Origin: JBFHDX01 sp041584475
Lineage (GTDB): Bacteria; Pseudomonadota; Alphaproteobacteria; UBA8366; JADFVY01
Assembly (NCBI GenBank): GCA_041584475.1
Contig: JBFHDX010000025.1
Span: 1 to 39,629, forward strand
Reading direction: 5' to 3'
Length of the DNA: 39,629 nucleotides
Both the position numbers and the translations under genes were made by a program. Positions 24,639 through 33,375 of the stretch are shown one piece after another (position 1 is the first letter of the stretch; every line of letters starts with the position of its first letter). Under the pieces are notes generated by a model. That model saw only the letters and a program-made list of their open reading frames with translations. It was not told the origin of the DNA and searched no databases.

Positions 24639-25715
24639 TCAGCGCCGGTCGAGCAGTTCCTCGTCGCAGTCGAGCTCGACCAGGGCCTCCATCTCGCGCA
24701 CGGGATCCAGGCCTCCGACAGCGTCGGAGTCGGCCGGCGGCACGGATGCCGGCGCCGGCCCGTCGGTGAAATGCCGGAGGAAGAGCTCCATGACCTGAGC
24801 CACGCCCTGTTCGGTGACCGAGCGGCGATCCTCGGCGAAGTACAGCCCCCGACTGTGGCTGCCGGTGATGATCTCATACGACGGAAAGTAGGCGACGTCC
24901 GCACAGTCGCGCGTTACCCGGTCGCACGCCACGCGCAGCACCGACTTCGAATACGTCGTCGAAACCAGGACGTGCCGGTCCTCCGCCGTCGCTGCCAGCG
25001 GCACGGGCGACACGGTGAGGATCATCCGCGCCGCGGCGTTCACGGCTCTCAGGCGATCCCGGAACGCGAGCAGGTCGGAGACGACATCCTCGACCTCGAG
25101 ATTGATGAACCCGTGACGCGCGTCATCGAATTCGCCGCCCGCGACTCCCGGGCACAATGGAAAGACCGCGCCGTCGGCCCTGGATTCCCAGCACTCGGTG
25201 AGCCCGAGGGTGAAAACGAAAAGATCGAGCTCTTCGAAGGCTCGGCGAACCGCCCGCAAATGCTGCGCACGGTCGGCCTCGAATTCCTCAAGACACGCGA
25301 AGCCACCGGGCTGGATGCGCGGCCGGAACGGATCGATGCAACGACCGTTCGCGTCTCGCCACACGTCTTCGACCGGTTCGAACTCGCCGTATGCCCGCCT
25401 GAACAGCTGCAGCAACTGGCGCGCGGTGTAGATGTTTCCGTAGCGTGCGGTAAACACGCCGTAGCCATAGGTTGCCGCCAGCTGGGGTCCGGCAAGCGGA
25501 TGGCCGTCCTCGGTCACGAGGAAGTTGAAGCCTGCGTTGGCCAGATACCGCGCGATATGCTGGGCAAAGCAGCTGCCCGCTGTCGCGACCCGGTCTTCGC
25601 GGGCGATGGTGAACGGTGCGGCTATGACGGGGTCGACCTCGTGCGGCGGGCGCGCCGCGACCGAGCGCCGCCAGAATGCATGGTCGGGCATCGCCCCGTA
25701 CGGATGGCGAGTCAT
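24639..25715 (-). CDS. GSCFA domain-containing protein
   Basis: A 358-residue protein carrying the name-giving motif GSCFA in VATAGSCFAQHIARYLANAG (about residues 44-63). Later blocks are typical too: FTLGLTECWES, ILTVSPVPL and YFPSYEIITG. GSCFA proteins are related to SGNH/GDSL esterases, and some are found in polysaccharide loci where they may add or remove acyl groups. The first Ser of GSCFA is the presumed nucleophile. It is cytoplasmic by sequence (no signal peptide). The ATG overlaps the stop of the upstream SGNH-like gene. It is last in a four-gene minus-strand block and convergent with the TPR-hydrolase gene. Confidence 0.88.
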   Translation of the reverse strand: MTRHPYGAMPDHAFWRRSVAARPPHEVDPVIAAPFTIAREDRVATAGSCFAQHIARYLANAGFNFLVTEDGHPLAGPQLAATYGYGVFTARYGNIYTARQLLQLFRRAYGEFEPVEDVWRDANGRCIDPFRPRIQPGGFACLEEFEADRAQHLRAVRRAFEELDLFVFTLGLTECWESRADGAVFPLCPGVAGGEFDDARHGFINLEVEDVVSDLLAFRDRLRAVNAAARMILTVSPVPLAATAEDRHVLVSTTYSKSVLRVACDRVTRDCADVAYFPSYEIITGSHSRGLYFAEDRRSVTEQGVAQVMELFLRHFTDGPAPASVPPADSDAVGGLDPVREMEALVELDCDEELLDRR

Positions 25716-26515
25716 GTGCCGGCTTCCATCGATCCGATCAAGGCATCGGAGTTCGCGGCAATCGCCGCGATGTGGCGCAAGACGCAGGCGCCGTACCAGG
25801 CGTTGCCGTGCGTCGGGTCCGGGTTCCAGGCGGTTTCGCTGAGGAATCCGGAATCGTCCCTCGCTTCATCGGGAACCGGAACAAAGACGATGCCCTCGGC
25901 AGCGCAAGCTTCCTGCACGAGCTCCGACTGAAGTCGCCACAGCTTGTAGCGCAGGGCGGCGGGGGAGACGCCACACGCAGCCATCCTGTCCCTGAATACG
26001 CCCGGGAACTTCCGGATATGCTCCTCGCTGGGTACCGGCGGCGGCGATTCGAGGTGGTACATCGGGCTGCCGATCGCCGCCCTCAGGGCCCGCAGTATCG
26101 TGAAATTATGGGCGTCAAGCCGCTCGCGCAGGATCTCGCGCACCAGACAAGCGGGAATCAGTTCGTGTTCTGCAGCGATCTCCAGCCGCGGTTGCGACGG
26201 CAGCACGAAATCGAAAGGACGCGGATGATTCAGCAGTCCGAGGATGTTGTAACTGTTCCCGCCGATGCACGAGACGAGCACGCCGTTACGGCCGAGCACG
26301 CGGGTGATATCGCGCAGCAGGCGACGATTGAGACGGGCAGGCGAATCGGGGCGTCGCGACCGGCGTTCAAATTCGGGTCGGTAACGGTCGTCACGCAACT
26401 GCAGGAAGGTCAGGTTGACGGCGAGCGGCGGGTGTTCGTCCGCGGCCCGCTGGAGAGCCACGAGATGGCTGTGTCCAACCACGGCGACCGCGCGCGGGCC
26501 CGGATCGCTGGTCAT
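25712..26515 (-). CDS. SGNH-like hydrolase/acyltransferase-family protein
   Basis: A 267-residue protein with a plausible SGNH arrangement: GHSH near the N-terminus (AVAVVGHSHLVAL, nucleophile Ser), SCIGGNSYN in the middle (the Gly/Asn block), and NPDPTHGNAWYG near the C-terminus (Asp-x-x-His dyad). It likely acts as an esterase or acyltransferase on a glycan, or is an inactive structural relative. It overlaps its neighbours on both sides by ATGA, so it is co-produced with the GT2-WsaF-sulfotransferase fusion and the GSCFA protein. No signal peptide is seen. The family assignment rests on motifs only. Confidence 0.65.
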   Translation of the reverse strand: MTSDPGPRAVAVVGHSHLVALQRAADEHPPLAVNLTFLQLRDDRYRPEFERRSRRPDSPARLNRRLLRDITRVLGRNGVLVSCIGGNSYNILGLLNHPRPFDFVLPSQPRLEIAAEHELIPACLVREILRERLDAHNFTILRALRAAIGSPMYHLESPPPVPSEEHIRKFPGVFRDRMAACGVSPAALRYKLWRLQSELVQEACAAEGIVFVPVPDEARDDSGFLSETAWNPDPTHGNAWYGACVLRHIAAIAANSDALIGSMEAGT

Positions 26516-29500
26516 GCGATCACGCCCCTACGGGCGGCCTCGTAGATCCAGAGGTCGAGCATGATCCGCTTGCGGAGAATATCGCGAACTTCCGGTGAAG
26601 ATACGTTTATCGACCGTGCCGAGCGCGCGGGGTTCGCGATTTCCTCTTGATAGTCGAGCTTCAGTCCCAGCGACGAGGACAGGACGCGAACCGCATCCTG
26701 CATGTGTTCGGCAAGGCCGATGAAATCGAGTTCGCCGGCCATCCTCGCGAGCAGGGGGCGGTGCTTCAGGCTGATCGGCTCGTCGATCGCCGGCCCGTCC
26801 TCGTGGCCCGCGATGAAATAACGCGACTGGCAGTTGTCGAAATATTGGATGCCCTTGGCTGGCAGCTTGGTCAGCAGGTCGTCGAGTTGCCCGAGGTCGC
26901 TGAGGTCCAAGCCACCGATCCACGACACGAGCTGGCGCGTCTCCGGGTCGAGCCGTCGGCACTCATCCGCGAATTCGGGTAGGTTGTAGTGGTCCAGCCA
27001 CAGGATATGCGACGCGAGCTGGTTGTACGGATTGCGCAGCACGGTGACGCGAAGGAATTCGTCGTGCGGATCGATCCGCTTCCAGTTATTCAGGTAGACG
27101 TGCCCGGAGACGAAGGACCTGCCCGAGATCCGTTGCACGTTCTGTCGCATGGGATAGCGCTCGATGTGCACGTCGACCGCGTCCGGCTCGTACGCCGCCG
27201 CGATCATCGCATTGACATAGGATCCGGCGGTCTTGGCGATATGCATGAAGAAGACCCTCGGCTTGCCGTCGCCCGCCGGAGAAACCAGCCTCTCTGACGC
27301 GTAGTAGCCCACGGGTGCGGGCGTCCGGTTCGCGCCGCCGGATGCTCGCTGACGCGGCAGCTGGGCGAGTATCCGCTCGGGTAGCGCCTCGAGCGGATCG
27401 CCGAGCGAGACCGAGAACACGGAATTCGAGATCCGCTTGTCCACGTTCTTCGAACCCGCGAAGGCCATCGAGAGCCCGGCGACGACCTCGTCGAGCGTCG
27501 AGCCGACCGAGATGATGTTCTGCGAGATCGTCGACAGGTCCTTGATGTCGTAACGGTTGGTGACACAGAGCATGCCCGAGGCGGCCATCTCCAGGGGAAT
27601 ATGGCTCGGATGCGGCGACAGCATCAGCGACAGGCCGATGTCGCCGGTCTGCAGGAACGACGGATAGTCCTCCCACGGCAGCTTGCCCAGCGAGCGGATG
27701 GTCAGGCCGTTGGGGAGCGTGATGTCGGCGTGTTGCTCGCCGACGCTGACGATCTCGAGCGACGATTCGTCGAGGTCATTCTCCTCGCACCATCTTGCGA
27801 GCGCGGTGACGCCGAGTTCGAACATGTTGCGGGCGACGCTCGGCCGACCGTAGAAGATGACCCTCTTTCGACGCCCGGCGCGCTTCAAGCGCTGCGGGTC
27901 CGGCGCGTATTTCTCCAGCTGCAGCGATGGCGAGAAACAGAAGCATTCGCGCGCGTCCTCGATGATGCGGTTTCGCAGGAAGTGTTCCCTCAGGAACGTG
28001 GTGTTGAACACGGGAACGAAATCGAATTGGTAGCTGGCCAGCGCATTCGCGTATGCCGCGGACCACGGATAGAACCCGGGCTCGAAATCCTGGATCATGT
28101 AGATGAAACCGCGCGTCCTGCTCCGTGGGTCGGCCACCGCCGCCTGGGCGACGTACGCCGTCCACCAGGCGGTCGCGATCCAGACGTCGTCACGACCGAC
28201 AACACGCGCCGGTTCGTTGCGGAAATCGACCACGGTACAGTGCTTTGCCAGCTTTTCCCGGGTCTCGCCGCCGACCCTCTCGAGAATGAAATTCTTCGAT
28301 ACGACCTTGTCGCGGATCGGCAGGTCCGTGGCGATGAACCGCACATGAAAGCCGTGCCCCACGAACAGCGAGGCGAAATCGATCGCCGTGGCGATGCCGG
28401 CATACGCGTGATCGGGGTTCAGACTGGGAACCAGCAGATTGACGGCTTTCGGTCCGGCTTCATACCGCAGATCGTCGATCGGCTGCATCCGGCCGTCGCA
28501 GTAGGACTCCCAGTCGTCGTCGACGGCGAGCTCGGGACTCGCCGTGTAGCCGATTACCTCGCGGCATTTCTGGTTGGAGACATCGCGGAATCGCTGCACG
28601 ACCGACGGATGCCCCGGCGCGCTCAGCGTCTCCCGCAGGATGGCCAGCTTGCCGAGCGCGACGCGGAACGCCTGGCGCGCAAGGCCGGGCTGTCCGGATA
28701 GCAGGAGTCCGCCGGCGTAAGCCAGTCCCTCGAACCCGAAAATGCCGGCCCCGAACAGCTTGCGGCTCAGGCGAAACGAGCGCGGCCGAGGCGATCCTTT
28801 GCGGTCGCCGACGGCGGCTTTGAGCCGCCGGAACAGGAAATAGCGGACCAGATACTGGCGGGCGCACATATCGACGTAGGCACGACTCATGAACCCGCGC
28901 TTGCGCGTTCGGCGGGCCGACACTGCCGCGACGGCGCCAACGACGTTGGCGTCGTGCTGGACGTAATCGACCAGCGGCTCGTCGATGAAGCCGATCTCGC
29001 CGATCGCACCGGCAATGAGCGCGGTCCACAGGTCGTGGTGGAAGAGGAGTCCCGCCTGCGGAGGCGCCGTCGCGGCGAGGCGCGCGACGTGCCGCCTGAA
29101 GACCGCCGTCATGCCGGTGACGTTGTTGACGAGGATGAGCCTCGATAGCCGCGAATCCCTATTGCGGCGCTCGTATGCGAACATCGACGCGTGGATGACG
29201 TCGCCGCGGGCGTCGACAATGCGGGCGTCGCTGTGGGACAGGCTGCAGAGCGGCCTTCCATGAAGGAAATCGACGTGCCGCGCGAGCTTTTTCGGGTGCC
29301 AGATGTCGTCCTGGTCGCAGAAGGCGAACAGGTCGCCGGACGATTCCGACCGCGCCAGCGCATGCCTCAGCCCGCGCGCGAAGTTGAGATACACGCCGAC
29401 CTTCGACCGCTCCGGTACGAGGACGATCCGCGGGTCATCGAATTCAGCGAGAATTCGCTTCGCCTGCGGCCACGGTCCGTCGGGAACGACGAGAAGCTCG

Positions 29501-29769
29501 AGCTTGCCGTAATCCTGGCGCAGCACGGAGTCGATCTGGCGCCGCAGCAGCCGCACATCCGGCCGGTAAACGCAAAGCACGACGCGGACCATCGGATCGT
29601 CGGCGGCGGTATATCTCTCGGCGACGCCGTCGACGGGCGCCAACGGCGCGGGCGCGTGCTGATTCGGGAGGCTCCGCACCCCGGCGCCGTCGGCGACGCG
29701 GCGGTCGACACGCGAGGGCGTGGATGTGTCCGCGTTGCCGAGAAGCGATGACGGCGGCCGGTCGTGCAT
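26512..29769 (-). CDS. Three-domain GT2-WsaF-like glycosyltransferase-sulfotransferase fusion
   Basis: A single 1085-residue frame with three enzymatic parts. First, a family 2 glycosyltransferase (about 60-330): VRVVLCVYRPDVRLLRRQID and the DxD region FCDQDDIWHPKKLA. Second, a WsaF-like rhamnosyltransferase-type GT (about 440-800): NLLVPSLNPDHAYAG and IYMIQDFEPGFYPWSAAYA. Third, a sulfotransferase domain (about 836-1085): FFMHIAKTAGSYV with K846-T-A-G-S as the PAPS loop and VTVLRNPYNQLASHILWL. It probably adds two sugars and a sulfate to the repeat unit. The ATG at 29769, 11 bases after the upstream gene, has a weak ribosome site. The first 60 residues look disordered. Confidence 0.82.
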   Translation of the reverse strand: MHDRPPSSLLGNADTSTPSRVDRRVADGAGVRSLPNQHAPAPLAPVDGVAERYTAADDPMVRVVLCVYRPDVRLLRRQIDSVLRQDYGKLELLVVPDGPWPQAKRILAEFDDPRIVLVPERSKVGVYLNFARGLRHALARSESSGDLFAFCDQDDIWHPKKLARHVDFLHGRPLCSLSHSDARIVDARGDVIHASMFAYERRNRDSRLSRLILVNNVTGMTAVFRRHVARLAATAPPQAGLLFHHDLWTALIAGAIGEIGFIDEPLVDYVQHDANVVGAVAAVSARRTRKRGFMSRAYVDMCARQYLVRYFLFRRLKAAVGDRKGSPRPRSFRLSRKLFGAGIFGFEGLAYAGGLLLSGQPGLARQAFRVALGKLAILRETLSAPGHPSVVQRFRDVSNQKCREVIGYTASPELAVDDDWESYCDGRMQPIDDLRYEAGPKAVNLLVPSLNPDHAYAGIATAIDFASLFVGHGFHVRFIATDLPIRDKVVSKNFILERVGGETREKLAKHCTVVDFRNEPARVVGRDDVWIATAWWTAYVAQAAVADPRSRTRGFIYMIQDFEPGFYPWSAAYANALASYQFDFVPVFNTTFLREHFLRNRIIEDARECFCFSPSLQLEKYAPDPQRLKRAGRRKRVIFYGRPSVARNMFELGVTALARWCEENDLDESSLEIVSVGEQHADITLPNGLTIRSLGKLPWEDYPSFLQTGDIGLSLMLSPHPSHIPLEMAASGMLCVTNRYDIKDLSTISQNIISVGSTLDEVVAGLSMAFAGSKNVDKRISNSVFSVSLGDPLEALPERILAQLPRQRASGGANRTPAPVGYYASERLVSPAGDGKPRVFFMHIAKTAGSYVNAMIAAAYEPDAVDVHIERYPMRQNVQRISGRSFVSGHVYLNNWKRIDPHDEFLRVTVLRNPYNQLASHILWLDHYNLPEFADECRRLDPETRQLVSWIGGLDLSDLGQLDDLLTKLPAKGIQYFDNCQSRYFIAGHEDGPAIDEPISLKHRPLLARMAGELDFIGLAEHMQDAVRVLSSSLGLKLDYQEEIANPARSARSINVSSPEVRDILRKRIMLDLWIYEAARRGVIA

Positions 29770-29780
29770 CGCCGCGACGC

Positions 29781-30905
29781 CTATTCTCCGCCCCCGGCAA
29801 ACGCCAGGCGGGCCCGGCGCGGCTCGTCCGCCGCGGCGGGAAGCGGGCCGGCGAGCGCAGCGAAAACCGCCGGGGCATGGTCGTACGACCGGCACCGCGT
29901 CTCGGCCGCCCGGGCGATCGCCCGCCGCCGGTCGCCGTCGCCGGCCAGCATCGCGATGGCCGCCGCCCAGGCATCGGTATCGTTGGGCAGCAGCAGCCCA
30001 TCTTCGCCGTCGCGCACGAACCCCGCATAGGGCGGCACATCGCTGTAGATCCCGGCGGCACGCAAGCGGGCGATCTCGAAGAACCGCGTCGGCGCGCGCG
30101 CGGCGTTGACGGTGGACGGCAACAGCGGCGCCAGCCCGATGTCGCGGCGTTCGCCCGCCGACCAGGCGAGATAGTCGCGCCACGCCAGCGGATGCAGCAC
30201 GATGACGCCGGGGATGTCGCGAAAAGCCCGGCGGACATCCGCCCCGCCGAACAGCTCGAGCGTCGCGTCGACGCCGCGAGCGCGAAGCGACCGCATGATT
30301 GTTGCGAGCCAGCGGCTCTCGCGCCGGTGGCCGGCCGTTCCGTGATAGAACATGCGCACCGGCGGCTCCGACCGTTCGACGAGCGGGCCGGGCGGCAACA
30401 ATGTTGCGCCGCACGCGGCGTATTTCCGGGCGAGCGCGTCCGTCGACACCCAGAGCCGGTCGGCCAGCCGTGAGAGTCGCGCGACGTGGCGGCCATAGCG
30501 TTGCGCGATCTTGCGCCGGTAGCGGCCCGGGAGCGAGCGGTCTCGCAGCATTGCCGGCAGGTCGTCATCGACGAAATAGGCGACGCCGACCAGCCGGTTC
30601 CGGTTCCGCTCCAGCTCGGCCAGCCAGTCAGCCGTGACGTAGCGACAGATGACGACGAAGATCCCGGCCCCATCGGCCACCGAGGCATCGAGCCGGCCGG
30701 CGGCGGGCATCGCGATGTCGAGATAGTCGGCGGGCGGCAGTCCCGGGTCGGCAAACGGTTCGCGCAGATAGAAATCGGTGGAGGGGTTGGCACCATCCTG
30801 GAGAACGACGACACGCCCCGCCGGGCGGGCCTCATAGCGCCCGCCGGGGCAAACCATCGGCGCGCCGAGCAGCAGCCCCGCCAGTGCCGAACCGGACCAG
30901 ATCAT
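29781..30905 (-). CDS. Glycosyltransferase (GT-B type)
   Basis: A 374-residue probable GT-B glycosyltransferase. The N-terminal half has VAYFVDDDLPAML and DRLWVSTDALARKY, and the C-terminal half begins with VRMFYHGTAGHRRESRWLAT. It continues with the donor-site region PTRFFEIARLRAAGIYSDV and a GEDGLLLPND segment, as in GT1/GT4 enzymes. It likely transfers a sugar to the growing capsule unit; donor and acceptor are unknown. ATG 30905 has GGAG 8 bases upstream; a TTG at 30965 is a weaker alternative. It is first in a minus-strand block ahead of the three-domain fusion (11-base gap) and divergent from kpsC. Confidence 0.78.
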   Translation of the reverse strand: MIWSGSALAGLLLGAPMVCPGGRYEARPAGRVVVLQDGANPSTDFYLREPFADPGLPPADYLDIAMPAAGRLDASVADGAGIFVVICRYVTADWLAELERNRNRLVGVAYFVDDDLPAMLRDRSLPGRYRRKIAQRYGRHVARLSRLADRLWVSTDALARKYAACGATLLPPGPLVERSEPPVRMFYHGTAGHRRESRWLATIMRSLRARGVDATLELFGGADVRRAFRDIPGVIVLHPLAWRDYLAWSAGERRDIGLAPLLPSTVNAARAPTRFFEIARLRAAGIYSDVPPYAGFVRDGEDGLLLPNDTDAWAAAIAMLAGDGDRRRAIARAAETRCRSYDHAPAVFAALAGPLPAAADEPRRARLAFAGGGE

Positions 30906-31302
30906 GACCGCGGCTCCGACCGCTGGCAAGCGGTCCACACGCGGATACCGGCTGCGTCCGAGCAAGGGTGCATGCGTCCTGTCTCTCTCCTGCCGCCCGT
31001 GCCGCCTCCGCTGCGCCTGCCGTGGGCGGTGTCGGCGCGCCAGCGATTCCCGCGGCGCCGTCTGAAGTCATTACCACTTGCTGGTTAATTTTCCGTACAC
31101 CGGCGCGCGGCCGGCCGCCCGGAGCGGCGGATTCTGGGGTGGTGTTTATTCTTTCTTAGGGACGCTCTGGCACCATGAAACGCTGGCGCAGAACAGCCGG
31201 CGGCCCGCCGGCGGTCGCGGGTTTCCGGCAACCGGCACGGGGCCGCCCTTGGCCTGTGCCGATCGCCGGTTCGCAGAACGAATGCAACGGGAATCATAAC
31301 GA
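30906..31302. other. 397-base divergent intergenic region (glycosyltransferase / kpsC)
   Basis: Two AT-rich patches lie in this gap, at about 31069-31097 and 31143-31160, and probably hold the divergent promoters. TTCTTAGG at 31153-31160 is the reverse complement of CCTAAGAA upstream of the sulfotransferase gene. A short GC palindrome around 31197-31213 has no T-run. No open frame here looks coding. Confidence 0.4.
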
Positions 31303-33375
31303 ATGATAGGGGGTCCCTCTCGCCGCATCGCCGTGTTTTCGCGCGGGCTCGTCCGGCTCCCGCACCTGCGGGCGTTCCTCGGCGCGGAAAGCATCGTCTG
31401 GCGGCCGGGAAGGCGTCGGGCCCGCAAGCTCGACGCCGTCGCCGGATGGGGCATGCGGCCGACGGCTGGACGCGCGCGCGGCTACGCCGCCGAACACGAC
31501 CTGCCCTACTGGGCGATCGAGGACGGCTTCCTGCGCTCGCTGCGGCTCGGCTCCAGCGGGACGCCGCCGCTCTCGCTGATCGTCGACGATTGCGGGGTCT
31601 ATTACGACGCAGGACGGCCGTCGCGGCTCGAGCACATGCTCAACGAGGACCCTGCACCCGAGCTGGTTGCGCAGGCGGAAGAGCTGGTTTCGCTGATCCG
31701 CCGCGACGGGCTCAGCAAGTACAACGCGGCGCCACCGGTGGACTCCGGGGTGCTGCCGCCGACGACGCGACGACGGGTGCTCGTCGTCGACCAGACGCGC
31801 GACGACATGGCGGTCCTGCTCGGTGGGGCAGACGCCTCGAGCTTCGCCGACATGATGCGTGCGGCCGTCGACGAGAATCGCGGTGCCGAAATCATCGTCA
31901 AGCTTCATCCGGAAACGATCGCCGGGCGCAAGCGCGGCTATCTGTCGGAAATGCCTATTCCCGACGGCGTGCGCATGCTCGACCGCGACGTCAATCCGCT
32001 CGACCTCGTGCGACGCTGTGAGCGGGTCTACACGGTGTCGAGCCAGCTCGGTCTCGAGGCGTTGCTTGCCGGCGTGCCGGTTTCCTGTCACGGCATGCCG
32101 TTCTATGCCGGGTGGGGTGCAACGGCGGACAGGCTGACCTGCAGCCGGCGAGAGCGGCGTCGGTCGCCGCTCGAGATATTCGCGGCGGCCTATCTGCGAT
32201 ACGCGCGCTACGTCGACCCGGTAAGCGGCGAGCGCTGCTGCGCGCGTCGTGCGGTGGATTTGCTCGCCACGGCCAGATCCGTGAACGAGGCCAACCGCGG
32301 CACGACGATCTGCCTTGGCATGCAACGCTGGAAACGGGCACAGCTGCGGCCGTTCGTCACCGGCACCGGCGGGCGGGCGGTCTTCGCGCGCAACGGCCGG
32401 CAGGCGCTGCGCAAGGGGGCCGGCGCGGGCGACCGGATTCTCGTCTGGGGCGAACGCGAACCACCGGGATTGTCGTTGCTTGAATCGCGGACGGGCACGA
32501 CCGCAGGGCGCGTCGAGGACGGGTTCCTGCGCTCGGTCGGGCTCGGATCCGATTTCGTGCGGCCGTTCTCGCTGACCGTCGACTGGCAGGGCGCGCACTA
32601 CGACCCCGGCCGGCCCAGCGATCTCGAAGTGCTGCTCGCGGGAACGGAGTTCACGCCCGAGCTCCGCGCCCGCGCGGCGTCGCTGCGCCGCCGCATCGTC
32701 CAATCCCGGCTCAGCAAATACAATATCGGGCGACACCTGCCGCCTCGTCCGCCCGCCGCCGCGGGCAAACGGATCGTGCTGGTCCCCGGCCAGGTCGAGG
32801 ACGACGTCTCGGTCCAGTGCGGCTGCGCCGATATCCGTACCAATCTCGCACTGGTGCAGGTGGTGCGCGAGTCCGTTCCCGATGCATTCATCGCCTACAA
32901 GCCGCATCCCGATATCGTCGCGCGCAACCGCCGTCGCGGCGGCGACATGCCCCTGATCCGGAAGTTCATCGACGCCGACTGGAGCGGCGCGGCCATCCAC
33001 GACTGCCTTTCGCTGGCGGACGAGGTGCACACGCTTTCGTCGCTGACCGGTTTCGAGGCGTTGCTGCGCGGCAAGGTCGTCGCGACGTATGGCGGCCCGT
33101 TCTATGCCGGCTGGGGACTGACCAGGGACCGGCTTCGCTTTGCGCGGCGTACCCGGCGGCTGACGATCGACGAACTCGTCGCCGGCGCCCTGATCCTGTA
33201 TCCGCGCTACTACGATTGGGAATCCGACATGGTCTGCGACTGCGAGGCGATCGTCGAGCGGCTCGCCGGCCGCCGGACGCGCAGCCCGGCACCGGCGGAT
33301 GCGGGGCCGCTGCTGCGTCCGGATCGGCTGCTGCAGCGGCTCGGACGCTATCTCCTGGGATGGGCGCATGCGTGA
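31303..33375 (+). CDS. kpsC: KpsC-like beta-Kdo transferase
   Basis: A 690-residue capsule protein with the KpsC internal duplication. Matching motifs occur in each half: EDGFLRSLRLGS and EDGFLRSVGLGS; VSSQLGLEALLAGVPV and LSSLTGFEALLRGKVV; PFYAGWGATADR and PFYAGWGLTRDR. E. coli KpsC is a dual beta-Kdo glycosyltransferase that extends the poly-Kdo linker joining group 2 capsules to a phospholipid. Both halves retain the motifs, so both sites are probably active. The ATG at 31303 lacks a strong ribosome site. The last bases overlap the kpsS start by 8. No CMP-Kdo supply genes (kpsF, kpsU) are in the window. Confidence 0.93.
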   Translation: MIGGPSRRIAVFSRGLVRLPHLRAFLGAESIVWRPGRRRARKLDAVAGWGMRPTAGRARGYAAEHDLPYWAIEDGFLRSLRLGSSGTPPLSLIVDDCGVYYDAGRPSRLEHMLNEDPAPELVAQAEELVSLIRRDGLSKYNAAPPVDSGVLPPTTRRRVLVVDQTRDDMAVLLGGADASSFADMMRAAVDENRGAEIIVKLHPETIAGRKRGYLSEMPIPDGVRMLDRDVNPLDLVRRCERVYTVSSQLGLEALLAGVPVSCHGMPFYAGWGATADRLTCSRRERRRSPLEIFAAAYLRYARYVDPVSGERCCARRAVDLLATARSVNEANRGTTICLGMQRWKRAQLRPFVTGTGGRAVFARNGRQALRKGAGAGDRILVWGEREPPGLSLLESRTGTTAGRVEDGFLRSVGLGSDFVRPFSLTVDWQGAHYDPGRPSDLEVLLAGTEFTPELRARAASLRRRIVQSRLSKYNIGRHLPPRPPAAAGKRIVLVPGQVEDDVSVQCGCADIRTNLALVQVVRESVPDAFIAYKPHPDIVARNRRRGGDMPLIRKFIDADWSGAAIHDCLSLADEVHTLSSLTGFEALLRGKVVATYGGPFYAGWGLTRDRLRFARRTRRLTIDELVAGALILYPRYYDWESDMVCDCEAIVERLAGRRTRSPAPADAGPLLRPDRLLQRLGRYLLGWAHA

